The position numbers and the translations under genes are program-made. Below are positions 29,136 through 39,500 of a stretch of 64,000 bases of DNA, piece after piece (the first letter of the stretch is position 1; every line of letters begins with the position of its first letter). The DNA is taken from assembly GCF_008369405.1 (NCBI RefSeq), contig NZ_VSJJ01000003.1, positions 62,001 through 126,000 of the forward strand, in the 5' to 3' direction. Below the pieces are notes generated by a model, which was given only the letters and a program-made list of their open reading frames with translations, did no database searches and was not told the origin of the DNA. This DNA comes from Streptococcus cristatus. GTDB lineage: Bacteria; Bacillota; Bacilli; Lactobacillales; Streptococcaceae.

Positions 29136-29684
29136 ATGCCAAGACCTGTAACAAAAAACGATTTGCTGGCTGCAGCTACAGAAAATTTCGAAAAACTCAA
29201 TCTGCTCATTTCGAACATGACAGCGGAGGAGTTGGCAAGGCCCTTTGATTTTTCAAAGGATGAGAAAAAGAAAGAGGCCCACTGGAAGCGTGATCGGAAT
29301 CTGAGGGATGTCTTAATCCATCTTTATGAGTGGCACCAACTGCTGCTCAACTGGGTAGAGGCCAATCAAAGAGGAGAAGAGAAGTCCTTTCTGCCTGCTC
29401 CCTACAATTGGAGAACCTATGGTGATATGAATGTCGCATTTTGGGAAAAGCACCAGCAAACCTCTCTTGAGGAGGCAAGTTCTTTGCTGGCTAGTTCACA
29501 TAGAGCTGTCCTAGACCTAGCCGCAACCTTGACCGATGAAGAATTGTTTTCTAAGGGAGTTTATAGATGGACGGGCGGAACGACCTTGGGTTCTTATTTT
29601 GTCAGCGCTACATCCAGCCACTATGATTGGGCTATGAAAAAGCTTAAAGCTCATCAAAAGAATTGTAAAATGAATCCTATCTAA
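29136..29684 (+). CDS. ClbS/DfsB family four-helix bundle protein
   Basis: A 182-residue protein of the DinB-like ClbS/DfsB family, recognised from the N-terminal RPVTKNDLLAAATENF, the central RDVLIHLYEWHQLLLNW segment (around residues 66-82) and the SHYDWAMKKLK C-terminus. ClbS of E. coli protects against the genotoxin colibactin; most family members have no known target. It is co-directional with the GyrI-like gene with a GGAGG Shine-Dalgarno, and is last before the CIRCE/terminator. Confidence 0.85.
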   Translation: MPRPVTKNDLLAAATENFEKLNLLISNMTAEELARPFDFSKDEKKKEAHWKRDRNLRDVLIHLYEWHQLLLNWVEANQRGEEKSFLPAPYNWRTYGDMNVAFWEKHQQTSLEEASSLLASSHRAVLDLAATLTDEELFSKGVYRWTGGTTLGSYFVSATSSHYDWAMKKLKAHQKNCKMNPI

Positions 29685-29713
29685 TAAAGATTTCTAGGAC
29701 TTGAGACTGATTT

Positions 29714-29746
29714 TTAGCACTCTTGCAAAAAGAGTGCTAATTTTTT
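29714..29746 (+). promoter_or_regulatory. CIRCE element 1, also a Rho-independent terminator
   Basis: TTAGCACTC (29714-29722), nine bases, GAGTGCTAA (29732-29740): a perfect CIRCE operator for HrcA. It is followed directly by TTTTTT, so as RNA it forms a terminator for the ClbS-like gene. Lies upstream of the hrcA -35. Confidence 0.9.
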
Positions 29747-29757
29747 AGTTTTTTGTC

Positions 29758-29785
29758 TTGACATTCATTTTTAAGAGTGTATAAT
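29758..29785 (+). promoter_or_regulatory. Promoter of the hrcA-grpE-dnaK operon
   Basis: TTGACA (29758-29763), a 16-base spacer and TATAAT (29780-29785), lying between the two CIRCE elements. Confidence 0.9.
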
Positions 29786-29796
29786 AGAATCATGGT

Positions 29797-29823
29797 TTAG
29801 CACTTGATGTATTAGAGTGCTAA
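29797..29823 (+). promoter_or_regulatory. CIRCE element 2 (HrcA operator)
   Basis: TTAGCACTT (29797-29805), nine bases, GAGTGCTAA (29815-29823): one mismatch from the consensus. It starts a few bases after the predicted transcription start. Confidence 0.92.
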
Positions 29824-29879
29824 ATATAAAAAATAAAATCTCGCCAGTGGCTGGAATTTTCTAAAGAGAGGTGAGGTCC

Positions 29880-30914
29880 TTGGTAACAGAACGCCAAAAT
29901 GAGATTTTAAATCTAATCATTGATATCTTTACCAAGACGCAGGAGCCTGTCGGTTCTAAAGCCTTGCAAGAGTCTATCCAGTCTTCGAGTGCCACTATTC
30001 GGAATGACATGGCAGCCTTGGAAAAGGAAGGGCTACTGGAAAAGGCCCATACATCAAGTGGTCGCAAGCCCAGTGTCGCTGGTTTCCAGTATTTCGTCCG
30101 GCATTCCTTGTCCTTTGACCAGCTGGCGGAAAATGAGCTCTACGAGGTCGTCAAGGCCTTCGATCAAGAGTTTTTCAAGCTGGAGGATATCTTGCAGCGG
30201 GCGGCAGATGTCTTGGCAGAGTTGAGTGATTGCACGGTTGTAGCCCTTGATGTCGAGCCTAGTCGGCAGCGACTGACAGCTTTTGATATCGTGGTTCTCA
30301 GTCAGCATGCAGCCTTAGCGGTCTTTACTCTGGATGAGTCCAATACCCTGACCAGTCAGTTCATGATCCCTAGGAATTTTCTCCAGGATGACCTACTGCG
30401 CTTGAGGGATATGATTCAGGAGCGCTTTTTGGGACAGACGGTCTTAAATATCCACTACAAGATTCGGACGGAGATTCCGCAGATTATCCAGCGTTACTTT
30501 ACGACGACGGACAATGTTCTCGATCTCTTTGAGCATATTTTTGCTCAGATGTTTTCGGAAAAAGTAGCTGTAGCGGGCAAAGTTCAATTGTTACGTTTTG
30601 CGGATCTTGAGGCTTATCAGTTCTTTGATGATCGTCAGAAGGTGGCTTTTGAAATCCGTGATAGTCTAGCTGAGGATCAGATGCAAAATGTCCGTGTCGC
30701 AGCTAGTCAAGAGGACTGTCTGGCCAATCTAACCTTGATTTCCAGCAAGTTTTTAATTCCCTATCGAGGCTTTGGTATGCTGGCAGTGGTAGGTCCAGTC
30801 AATCTGGATTACCAAAAGGTGGTCAGTCAACTCAATGTTGTCAATCGAGTCTTGACGATGAAACTCACAGATTTCTACCGCTATTTGAGTAGCAATCATT
30901 ATGAGGTGAGTTGA
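29880..30914 (+). CDS. hrcA: Heat-inducible transcription repressor HrcA
   Basis: Represses class I heat-shock genes by binding CIRCE; its activity depends on GroEL in related Firmicutes. The 344-residue protein has an N-terminal winged helix ([27 protein letters not shown], about residues 37-63) and the HrcA C-terminal domain. The start is set at TTG 29880 (MVTERQ), matching the conserved family start, with AGGTGA five bases upstream; an in-frame GTG at 29871 would put the Shine-Dalgarno inside the gene. First gene of the chaperone operon, autoregulated through two CIRCE sites. Confidence 0.95.
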   Translation: MVTERQNEILNLIIDIFTKTQEPVGSKALQESIQSSSATIRNDMAALEKEGLLEKAHTSSGRKPSVAGFQYFVRHSLSFDQLAENELYEVVKAFDQEFFKLEDILQRAADVLAELSDCTVVALDVEPSRQRLTAFDIVVLSQHAALAVFTLDESNTLTSQFMIPRNFLQDDLLRLRDMIQERFLGQTVLNIHYKIRTEIPQIIQRYFTTTDNVLDLFEHIFAQMFSEKVAVAGKVQLLRFADLEAYQFFDDRQKVAFEIRDSLAEDQMQNVRVAASQEDCLANLTLISSKFLIPYRGFGMLAVVGPVNLDYQKVVSQLNVVNRVLTMKLTDFYRYLSSNHYEVS

Positions 30915-30952
30915 ACATGAAATTACATAAATTCCTAAAAAGGAGGCGAAAA

Positions 30953-31519
30953 ATGTCTGAGGAAATAAAAAACGAAGAAGTAAAAGAAGAGGAAGTGGTA
31001 GAAGCTACTGTAGAAACTATAGAAACTACAGAAGAAAAGGTAGAAACCGCTAAAGAAGCGGATGAAACTACTCCCGAAAAATCAGAACTAGAACTAGCAA
31101 ATGAGCGTGCAGAAGACTTTGAAAATAAATACCTTCGCGCTCATGCAGAAATGCAGAACATCCAACGCCGTGCCAATGAAGAACGTCAGCTCTTGCAACG
31201 CTATCGTAGTCAAGATCTAGCGAAAGCAATCTTACCTTCTTTGGACAACCTTGAGCGTGCTCTTGCCGTTGAAGGATTGACAGATGATGTCAAAAAAGGA
31301 CTGGAAATGGTACAGGAAAGTTTGATTCATGCTCTCAAAGAAGAGGGCATCGAAGAAATCTCAGCTGACGGAGCATTTGACCATAACTATCACATGGCCA
31401 TCCAAACCGTTCCAGCAGATGACGAGCATCCAGTAGATACCATTGCCCAAGTCTTCCAAAAAGGCTACAAACTCCATGACCGCATCCTGAGACCAGCCAT
31501 GGTAGTGGTATATAACTAG
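30953..31519 (+). CDS. grpE: Nucleotide exchange factor GrpE
   Basis: Promotes ADP release from DnaK. 188 residues: a strongly acidic N-terminal 45 residues, a long coiled coil (about 45-100) and the beta-domain ending in [14 protein letters not shown], typical of GrpE. Start at 30953 because AAGGAGG lies seven bases upstream; the frame is open to 30911 but that would overlap the hrcA stop. Second gene of the operon. Confidence 0.96.
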   Translation: MSEEIKNEEVKEEEVVEATVETIETTEEKVETAKEADETTPEKSELELANERAEDFENKYLRAHAEMQNIQRRANEERQLLQRYRSQDLAKAILPSLDNLERALAVEGLTDDVKKGLEMVQESLIHALKEEGIEEISADGAFDHNYHMAIQTVPADDEHPVDTIAQVFQKGYKLHDRILRPAMVVVYN

Positions 31520-31529
31520 GAGGTAAGAT

Positions 31530-31757
31530 ATGTTAGATATTTTTGAAAAAAATAAGAAGCAGAATGAAGAATATCGTAAGACTGCACAACGTTATTATCA
31601 AGGAGAGAATACCTGTGATGAATGCGGTGGCAGTGTGAATGTCTCTGTGTATATGGACGATTATCCTAATAGAGATGATGAATGGCTGTCTTGTCCTCAC
31701 TGTGGGCATAAGGCTTACATTAGGACAAGTGGGATTGCTAAAGCAGAAAAAGGGTAG
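31530..31757 (+). CDS. Small zinc-ribbon protein, unknown function
   Basis: A 75-residue acidic protein with two CxxC knuckles (CDECGG near residue 28 and CPHCGH near 53), so probably one zinc ribbon. I do not recognise a named family. It sits 10 bases after grpE with a strong GGAGG Shine-Dalgarno, so it is translated from the heat-shock transcript. A zinc protein between grpE and dnaK is not part of the usual operon; a redox or metal-linked accessory role in proteostasis is possible but only inferred. Codon use does not look foreign. Confidence 0.75.
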   Translation: MLDIFEKNKKQNEEYRKTAQRYYQGENTCDECGGSVNVSVYMDDYPNRDDEWLSCPHCGHKAYIRTSGIAKAEKG

Positions 31758-31845
31758 TTTCTCTTGTCCGAAACGACAATAAACTATGAAAGAAAGATAA
31801 AAAAGTAGTTCAGTTTTGCAATAGTGAGCGAAGCGAACTAAAGAC

Positions 31846-31958
31846 GATACTCTTCGCCGTGGCGTTATTTGCGCAAACTTTGAGATCTTAGGCTCAAAGT
31901 TTAGTCAAAGAGATTGACGAGTCAAGCTCTGACGGCGCCGCCACCTAAGAAGAGTATC
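31846..31958. repeat. 113-base structured element before dnaK
   Basis: The ends GATACTCTTC (31846-31855) and GAAGAGTATC (31949-31958) are perfect inverted repeats; inside, AAACTTTGAG (31875-31884) pairs with CTCAAAGTTT (31893-31902), with further GC-rich complementarity near both ends. The GATACTCTTC end resembles dispersed BOX-like elements of streptococci. Confidence 0.7.
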
Positions 31959-31985
31959 AAAAAGAAAATAGAATATAAAATTTAA

Positions 31986-33821
<1,836 letters not shown>

Positions 33822-33857
33822 GATGTTGAGGCGTTAAGAAAACGAAAGAAAAATAGG

Positions 33858-33900
33858 AAGCCATCGCCTTGTGCGATGCACAAAAGATGGCTTATCTTTT
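33858..33900 (+). terminator. Terminator after dnaK
   Basis: AAGCCATC (33858-33865) pairs with GATGGCTT (33886-33893), with an inner TTGTGC/GCACAA stem, then a T run. A second smaller hairpin with T5 lies at 34000-34026, just before the next gene. Confidence 0.8.
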
Positions 33901-34051
33901 TTCCGAAGTTTTTAGCCGAAACTCAGTTAAGCCTAACTCGTTAAGAATGACGAATTACTAAGGTACTTTGTCTAAATGTAATAATGATAGGAAGAAATCC
34001 AGAGGTTGCAACCCAGCCTCTGTTTTTCGGTAAAATAGAGAGAATAATGTT

Positions 34052-35200
34052 ATGAAAAGAATCTTTCTTCTTTTTAGAAATCATTGGAAAATCCTTCTTT
34101 TTGAATTAGCTTTCATAGTGCTATACGTTGGTTTTTCTATTTGTATTGATAGGCATCCAATACAAAATGTTACGATATTGTCTATAATATTTTCAGCTGA
34201 ATTTTTTGTAGCAATGATAGTTGGTGTTGCTGCAGTCTATTCTTGGATACATCATAAGAAAATATCGGATTTAGAGATTACAGATGCAAAATATAACAGC
34301 GATTTACACTTATTACAAAATATAGATGAACTTTTAGAGGTATATAGAAATAAAGGTGAGGAACGAGCGATTGGTGTTGAATTACAAATTTTTCTAGAAA
34401 GTTTGGAGGAAACATATAAAAATAAAGATATGTCAGAGCCAAGAAATAAATTTTTAGATATCTATTATCGTTTTCTAAGTGATAAAACTAGTCCAGACCA
34501 AGATAATCTGGATGAGGATGTTTATCAAGAAGATAGAGAAAATGATAAAAAAGTTTTGAATACACAAGATAGTTCTTCAGCTATTTCTCATGGTTTTCTA
34601 AGCGATAAAACTAGTCCAGATCAAGACAATCTGGATGAGAATGTTTATCAAGAAGATAAAGAAAATGATAGAAAAGTCTCGAAAACACAAGATAATTCTT
34701 CAGCTGTTTCTTATGGTTTTCTAAGTGATAAAAATAGTCCAGATCAAGATAATTTGGGTGAGAACGTTTATCAGGAAGGTAGAAAAAGTACTGATGTTCA
34801 AGAAACTATTGAAGATAGTCCAATAGGGGATATCAAAACAGAAATTGCTAAAGAACAAAGAGTTGATAAAAAGAATATTCGATATAGTAAAAATTATGAA
34901 AATGACGCTAAGAGAGATAATCTAAAATGGACTACTTGGTTCACTCTTTCGGAAAATACTATTGATAATTTGAGAGACGAAGATAGACAAATTTTTATAA
35001 CAAATGTTAATGGGAAAGATATAAAGTTCCAAATTTTAGGGAAGGATTTGAAAGCTATTATTAAACAAGGTAAACCTCGTAAACATAAGCGTGCAGGCAG
35101 AGCCATCTATGATCTTTTCTTTGGACAAGATGAAAATGGAAATTTTGTCGAAGGAAGGCATAAGATTGATTTGCAGAAATATAATATTGAAATATTGTAA
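34052..35200 (+). CDS. Two-TM protein with three 41-residue repeats, unknown function
   Basis: I do not recognise this 382-residue protein. Two hydrophobic segments (about residues 13-33 and 42-66) anchor the N-terminus. A charged, helical stretch follows, then three tandem 41-residue acidic repeats each beginning FLSDK (residues 141, 182, 223; third diverged), and a basic C-terminal domain of about 100 residues (WTTWFTLSENTI... to ...QKYNIEIL). It lies between dnaK and dnaJ and is visibly more AT-rich than its neighbours, suggesting transfer or relaxed selection. Two terminators lie upstream and no strong promoter is visible. The Shine-Dalgarno is weak (GAGAGA). Confidence 0.7.
   Translation: MKRIFLLFRNHWKILLFELAFIVLYVGFSICIDRHPIQNVTILSIIFSAEFFVAMIVGVAAVYSWIHHKKISDLEITDAKYNSDLHLLQNIDELLEVYRNKGEERAIGVELQIFLESLEETYKNKDMSEPRNKFLDIYYRFLSDKTSPDQDNLDEDVYQEDRENDKKVLNTQDSSSAISHGFLSDKTSPDQDNLDENVYQEDKENDRKVSKTQDNSSAVSYGFLSDKNSPDQDNLGENVYQEGRKSTDVQETIEDSPIGDIKTEIAKEQRVDKKNIRYSKNYENDAKRDNLKWTTWFTLSENTIDNLRDEDRQIFITNVNGKDIKFQILGKDLKAIIKQGKPRKHKRAGRAIYDLFFGQDENGNFVEGRHKIDLQKYNIEIL
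34472..34840 (+). repeat. Three tandem 123-bp coding repeats
   Basis: Units begin at 34472, 34595 and 34718; the first two are near-identical and the third degrades in its second half. The length is a multiple of three, so copy-number change would keep the frame. Confidence 0.85.
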
Positions 35201-35218
35201 GAAGTAAGGTATTAAATC

Positions 35219-36352
35219 ATGAACAATACAGAATTTTATGATCGTTTAGGTGTCTCTAAGAATGCTTCTCAGGATGAGATTAAGAGAGCCTATCGGAAAT
35301 TATCTAAAAAATATCACCCAGATATCAATAAAGAGCCTGGGGCGGAAGATAAATATAAGGAAGTCCAGGAGGCTTATGAAACGCTGAGCGATGAGCAAAA
35401 GCGGGCTGCCTATGACCAATACGGCGCAGCGGGTGCCAATGGTGGCTTTGGCGGCGGTGCAGGCGGTTTCGGAGGCTTTGATGGCTCTGGTTTTGGTGGC
35501 TTCGAAGATATCTTTTCTAGCTTCTTTGGCGGTGGCGCGACTCGTAATCCAAACGCTCCGCGTCAAGGAGACGATCTCCAGTATCGGGTAAATCTCCGCT
35601 TTGAAGAAGCTATTTTCGGTACAGAAAAAGAAGTTAAATACAATCGTGAAGCTAGCTGTCGGACTTGTCATGGTTCAGGTGCTAAGCCAGGAACTAGCCC
35701 AGTAACTTGTGGCCGCTGTCACGGCTCTGGTGTTATTAACGTCGATACTCAGACACCACTAGGTATGATGCGTCGTCAAGTAACATGTGATGTCTGTCAC
35801 GGTCGCGGACAAGAAATCAAAAGTCCATGTGAAACCTGCCATGGAACAGGACACGAAAAGCAAGCGCATAGCGTTCATGTAAAAATTCCAGCTGGTGTAG
35901 AAACAGGTCAACGAGTTCGCTTGGCGGGTCAAGGTGAGGCAGGCTTTAATGGCGGTCCTTACGGCGACTTGTATGTAGTGGTGAACGTTGAGCCAAGCGA
36001 TAAATTTGAACGTGACGGTTCTACCATTTACTACAAGCTCAACCTCAACTTTGTGCAAGCAGCTCTGGGCGACAGTGTGGAAATCCCAACTGTCCATGGA
36101 AATGTTGAATTGACAATCCCAGAAGGAACCCAGACGGGCAAGCGTTTCCGTCTGCGTGGTAAGGGAGCACCAAATCTACGCGATGGAAGTGTAGGTGACC
36201 AATATGTCACTGTCAATGTCGTAACGCCAACAGGCCTCAATGACCGTCAAAAGGCGGCTCTTAAGGATTTTGCAGCGGCTGGAGACATCACAGTGAGCCC
36301 TAAAAAGAAAGGCTTCTTTGATAAGATGAAAGATGTCTTTGAAGGAGAATAA
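35219..36352 (+). CDS. dnaJ: Chaperone protein DnaJ (Hsp40)
   Basis: Delivers substrates to DnaK and stimulates its ATPase. 377 residues: J domain with HPD at residues about 33-35 (KKYHPDINK), a long Gly/Phe-rich region (about 72-110), four zinc-binding CxxCxGxG repeats between about 143 and 213, and the C-terminal peptide-binding domains. Spaced 18 bases from the preceding AT-rich gene, so any transcript of that gene would include dnaJ. I see no CIRCE or separate promoter directly upstream. Confidence 0.98.
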   Translation: MNNTEFYDRLGVSKNASQDEIKRAYRKLSKKYHPDINKEPGAEDKYKEVQEAYETLSDEQKRAAYDQYGAAGANGGFGGGAGGFGGFDGSGFGGFEDIFSSFFGGGATRNPNAPRQGDDLQYRVNLRFEEAIFGTEKEVKYNREASCRTCHGSGAKPGTSPVTCGRCHGSGVINVDTQTPLGMMRRQVTCDVCHGRGQEIKSPCETCHGTGHEKQAHSVHVKIPAGVETGQRVRLAGQGEAGFNGGPYGDLYVVVNVEPSDKFERDGSTIYYKLNLNFVQAALGDSVEIPTVHGNVELTIPEGTQTGKRFRLRGKGAPNLRDGSVGDQYVTVNVVTPTGLNDRQKAALKDFAAAGDITVSPKKKGFFDKMKDVFEGE

Positions 36353-36358
36353 AGAAGG

Positions 36359-36384
36359 AAAAGAGAGACTATCTCTCTTTTTTT
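36359..36384 (+). terminator. Terminator after dnaJ
   Basis: AAAAGAGAGA and TCTCTCTTTT form a 10-bp stem with a three-base loop, followed by a T run. Confidence 0.85.
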
Positions 36385-36434
36385 GTACTATTTTTAGAGA
36401 TTTAATCTCTATTTATAGGACAAGATAGAATGAA

Positions 36435-36464
36435 TTGACAAGGCAAGCTCGTGCAAGGTAGAAT
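36435..36464 (+). promoter_or_regulatory. Promoter of the GH85 gene
   Basis: TTGACA (36435-36440), an 18-base spacer and TAGAAT (36459-36464). Confidence 0.7.
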
Positions 36465-36498
36465 GATTTTAAGTGAATCTTTCTTTTTTTATGCAAAA

Positions 36499-36514
36499 AT
36501 GTAAGCGATTACCT
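36499..36514 (+). promoter_or_regulatory. cre-like CcpA site before the GH85 gene
   Basis: ATGTAAGCGATTACCT matches the cre consensus at all but one position. It is about 28 bases downstream of the predicted transcription start. Confidence 0.65.
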
Positions 36515-36546
36515 TTTGAAAGGAGCGACCAGGGAGGAGGCAGCAA

Positions 36547-36585
36547 GTGCACGAAAAAAGAAAAGAAGAGAAGGAGTTAAGGTAA
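36547..36585 (+). CDS. Possible 12-codon leader peptide upstream of the GH85 gene
   Basis: A GTG start with GGAGG six bases upstream, 11 further codons (very Lys/Glu/Arg rich) and a TAA two bases before the GH85 ATG. The ribosome-binding site is better placed than that of the main gene, which suggests translational coupling. Such a short ORF could arise by chance. Confidence 0.35.
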   Translation: MHEKRKEEKELR

Positions 36586-36587
36586 AA

Positions 36588-39500
36588 ATGCAATTTGATA
36601 AGAAACAAAAATTTAGTATCCGTAAATTAAGTTTAGGTGTTTGTTCTGTTTTGGTAGGAATCGCGCTGTTTGGGGCTGGTCATGCATTAGCAGAAGAAAC
36701 TAGCTCAGCAGCATCACAAGCGACTACTAGCGTCCTTGCCAAGGAGGAAGCTCGGACGGAAGAGGCAGCTGAAGAGACGAAAGTCAGTGAAGCACCTGTC
36801 GAGGCGGTCCAAGGTCTAGCGACTGAAGCTGAAAAGCCAGCTCTTGCCTCTGATGCTCCAGTAGCTGAGAGCAAGGAAGTAGCAGCTAGCAACGAAAAAG
36901 AAGTCAAGGCAGAAACACCTGCCAGCAAAGAGACAAAAGTCGTAGAGGACTTACCAAGCCAAGAAGATAAAAAGCTCAAACCAAAAGAAATCAAGTTTGA
37001 TACTTGGCAAGAATTGCTTGACTGGAAGCCGGGAGCTCGTGAAGATGACGAAATCAACCGAGCTAGCGTGCCTTTGGCTGAGCGTTATCAGGGACACCAA
37101 ATCAACCAACAAGCCAATCCAGAGGCGAAAGTACAGGCTCTGTCCAATATGAACTCTAAAGCCAAGGACCATGCTTCCAGTGGTGGCGAGGAGTTTAAGG
37201 CCTATGCTTTCGATTACTGGCAATATCTACATTCCATGGTGTACTGGGATGGTTTAGTTCCGACACCAGATGTCATTGATGCGGCTCATAGAAATGGTGT
37301 ACCAATCTACGGAACCCTCTTCTTCAATTGGTCGTCAAGTGCTAAGGATCAAGAACGTTTTGCAGAAGCCTTGAAAGAAGATTCTGAAGGTTCAAAGACC
37401 TTCCCAATTGCCCGTAAATTAGTCGAGTTGGCTAAATATTATGGCTATGATGGCTACTTTATCAACCAGGAAACGACAGGTAGCCAAGTAGAGCCACTCG
37501 GTCCCAAAATGCGTGACTTCTTGCTCTATACTAAAGAATATGCACGTTCTTTGAATTACCCTGTTAAATATTCTTGGTATGATGCCATGACCTACGAATA
37601 TGGTCGCTACCATGAAAATGCCCTTGGCGAATATAATTATCAGTTTATGCAGCCTAAAAATGGAGAAAATCCAGTGGACACCTTCTTTGCCAATTTTAAC
37701 TGGGGCAAGGCAGAGACAGACTATTCCATCAGTACGGCAAAATGGATCAAACGGGATCCTTACGATGTTTTGGCGGGAATAGAGCTGCAAAAAGGTGGTT
37801 CTTACAAGACAAATGTGGACTGGGATGCAATTTTGGACGAAAATGGCAAACTTCGTTTGTCTTTGGGTCTGTATGCGCCTGATACGATTACCGGTTTAGG
37901 TAAGACAGGTGAGGGCTATCATACTCATGAAAACTACTTCTGGACAGGCTTCCAAGGCGATCCTAGCAAGGGTAAACCAGCAGACCAATCTTGGTATGGG
38001 ATGTCCAACTTGGTGGTTGATAAGACAGCTATCACCAAGCCTGATTTTAATACTTCCTTTAATACAGGACACGGAAAACGTTGGTTTGTAGACGGGAAAG
38101 TCTCAAAAGATGGCGAATGGAACTATCGTTCTGTGTCTGGATTCTTGCCGACTTGGCGCTGGTGGATTCGGCATGCGGAAGGCAGTGCACCGCTCAAAGG
38201 ACGCTATGACTTTGACGAAGCGTATAACGGTGGAAATTCACTGGCTTTTGAGGGCGACTTGGCTGCAAATAGCAACCAGAATGTCATGCTCTACTCGACC
38301 AAGATTCCAGTTAGCGACAAGACCAAGCTGACCTTGACCCATAAGGGTGGCCAAGGAACAAGCACTTGGGTAGCACTTGCGACTAAGCCAGACTATTCTG
38401 AGTACGAGTGGAAAGAGCTCAGTCCAAGCAAGGATTGGAAGACCGAGACCTTTGACTTATCTTCATTGGCTGGTAAAACGATTTATGGTGTGAAAATGTA
38501 CTTCGACCATGACCAGGATGTCAAGGACTATAAGTTTAACCTAGGCCAATTGTCCATTTATTCTAACCAAGAAAAACCAGCTGCACCTTCAGATGTGGTG
38601 GTGAAAGCTAAACGTCTTCAAAATGCTCAGGAAGCAGAAGCTTTGTTGCAATTTAAAGGCAGTGCAGATGCGGATTACTACGAAATCTACGAAAAAGACG
38701 GAGACCAATGGCGCCTAGTAACAGGAACCTCTAGCACATCGGCTTATTTGGCCAAGGTGAGTCGTTCAGCTAGTGCCAAGGGTAGCAAGCAAGAGTTGAA
38801 AGTCGTTGCAGTCGGAAAGAATGGCTTGCGTTCAGATGCTGGTACAGTTGACTTTGACTGGGGCATGCAGGTTTCTGATACAAGCTTGCCAAAACCTTTG
38901 GCAGAAAATGTGGTGTTGGGGGCAAAAGTGATTGGTACAACCTTCCCTGATGCGGATAGTAGCGAAGGTGTCGAAGGAATGCTGAATGGTACTATTACAA
39001 GTCTGTCAGACAAGTGGTCTTCTGCCCAACTCAGTGGCACGGTAGATATTCGTTTGACTCAGCCTCGGACAGTGACTCGCTGGGTTATGGAGCATGCTGG
39101 GGCAGGTGGAGAGTCTGTCGATGATGGCAAGATGAATACACGCGACTTTGACCTGTATTATAAAGATGAGGCAGGCGAGTGGAAATTAGCCAAGGCCGTT
39201 CGTGGCAATAAAGACCATGTGTCAGATATTGTTTTGGATAAGCCAATTCGAGCACAAGACTGGCGTTTGGATGTCATTACAGCCGACAATGGAACTCCGT
39301 GGCGGGCAATCCGAATCTACAACTGGAAGATGTATGAAAGCTTGGATACGGAAACAGTTAACGTGCCGATGAAAGATGCTGCTGCACGTGTTCTTGGAAA
39401 TGGACATGTCCAAGTAGGCTTCAAAGATGTTCCAGCTAAGACGACAGTATCCCTCTATGATAGCAGCGATGCGACAAAACCGATTGCAACTATGACGGCG

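Noticed and set aside
34472-34840. CRISPR-like array
   Set aside because: The repeats are contiguous 123-bp coding units in frame, without unique spacers or cas genes.
34052-35200. Phage-defence function for the repeat-containing protein
   Set aside because: No nuclease, ATPase or other defence motif is visible and the neighbours are chaperones. It is kept as an unknown.
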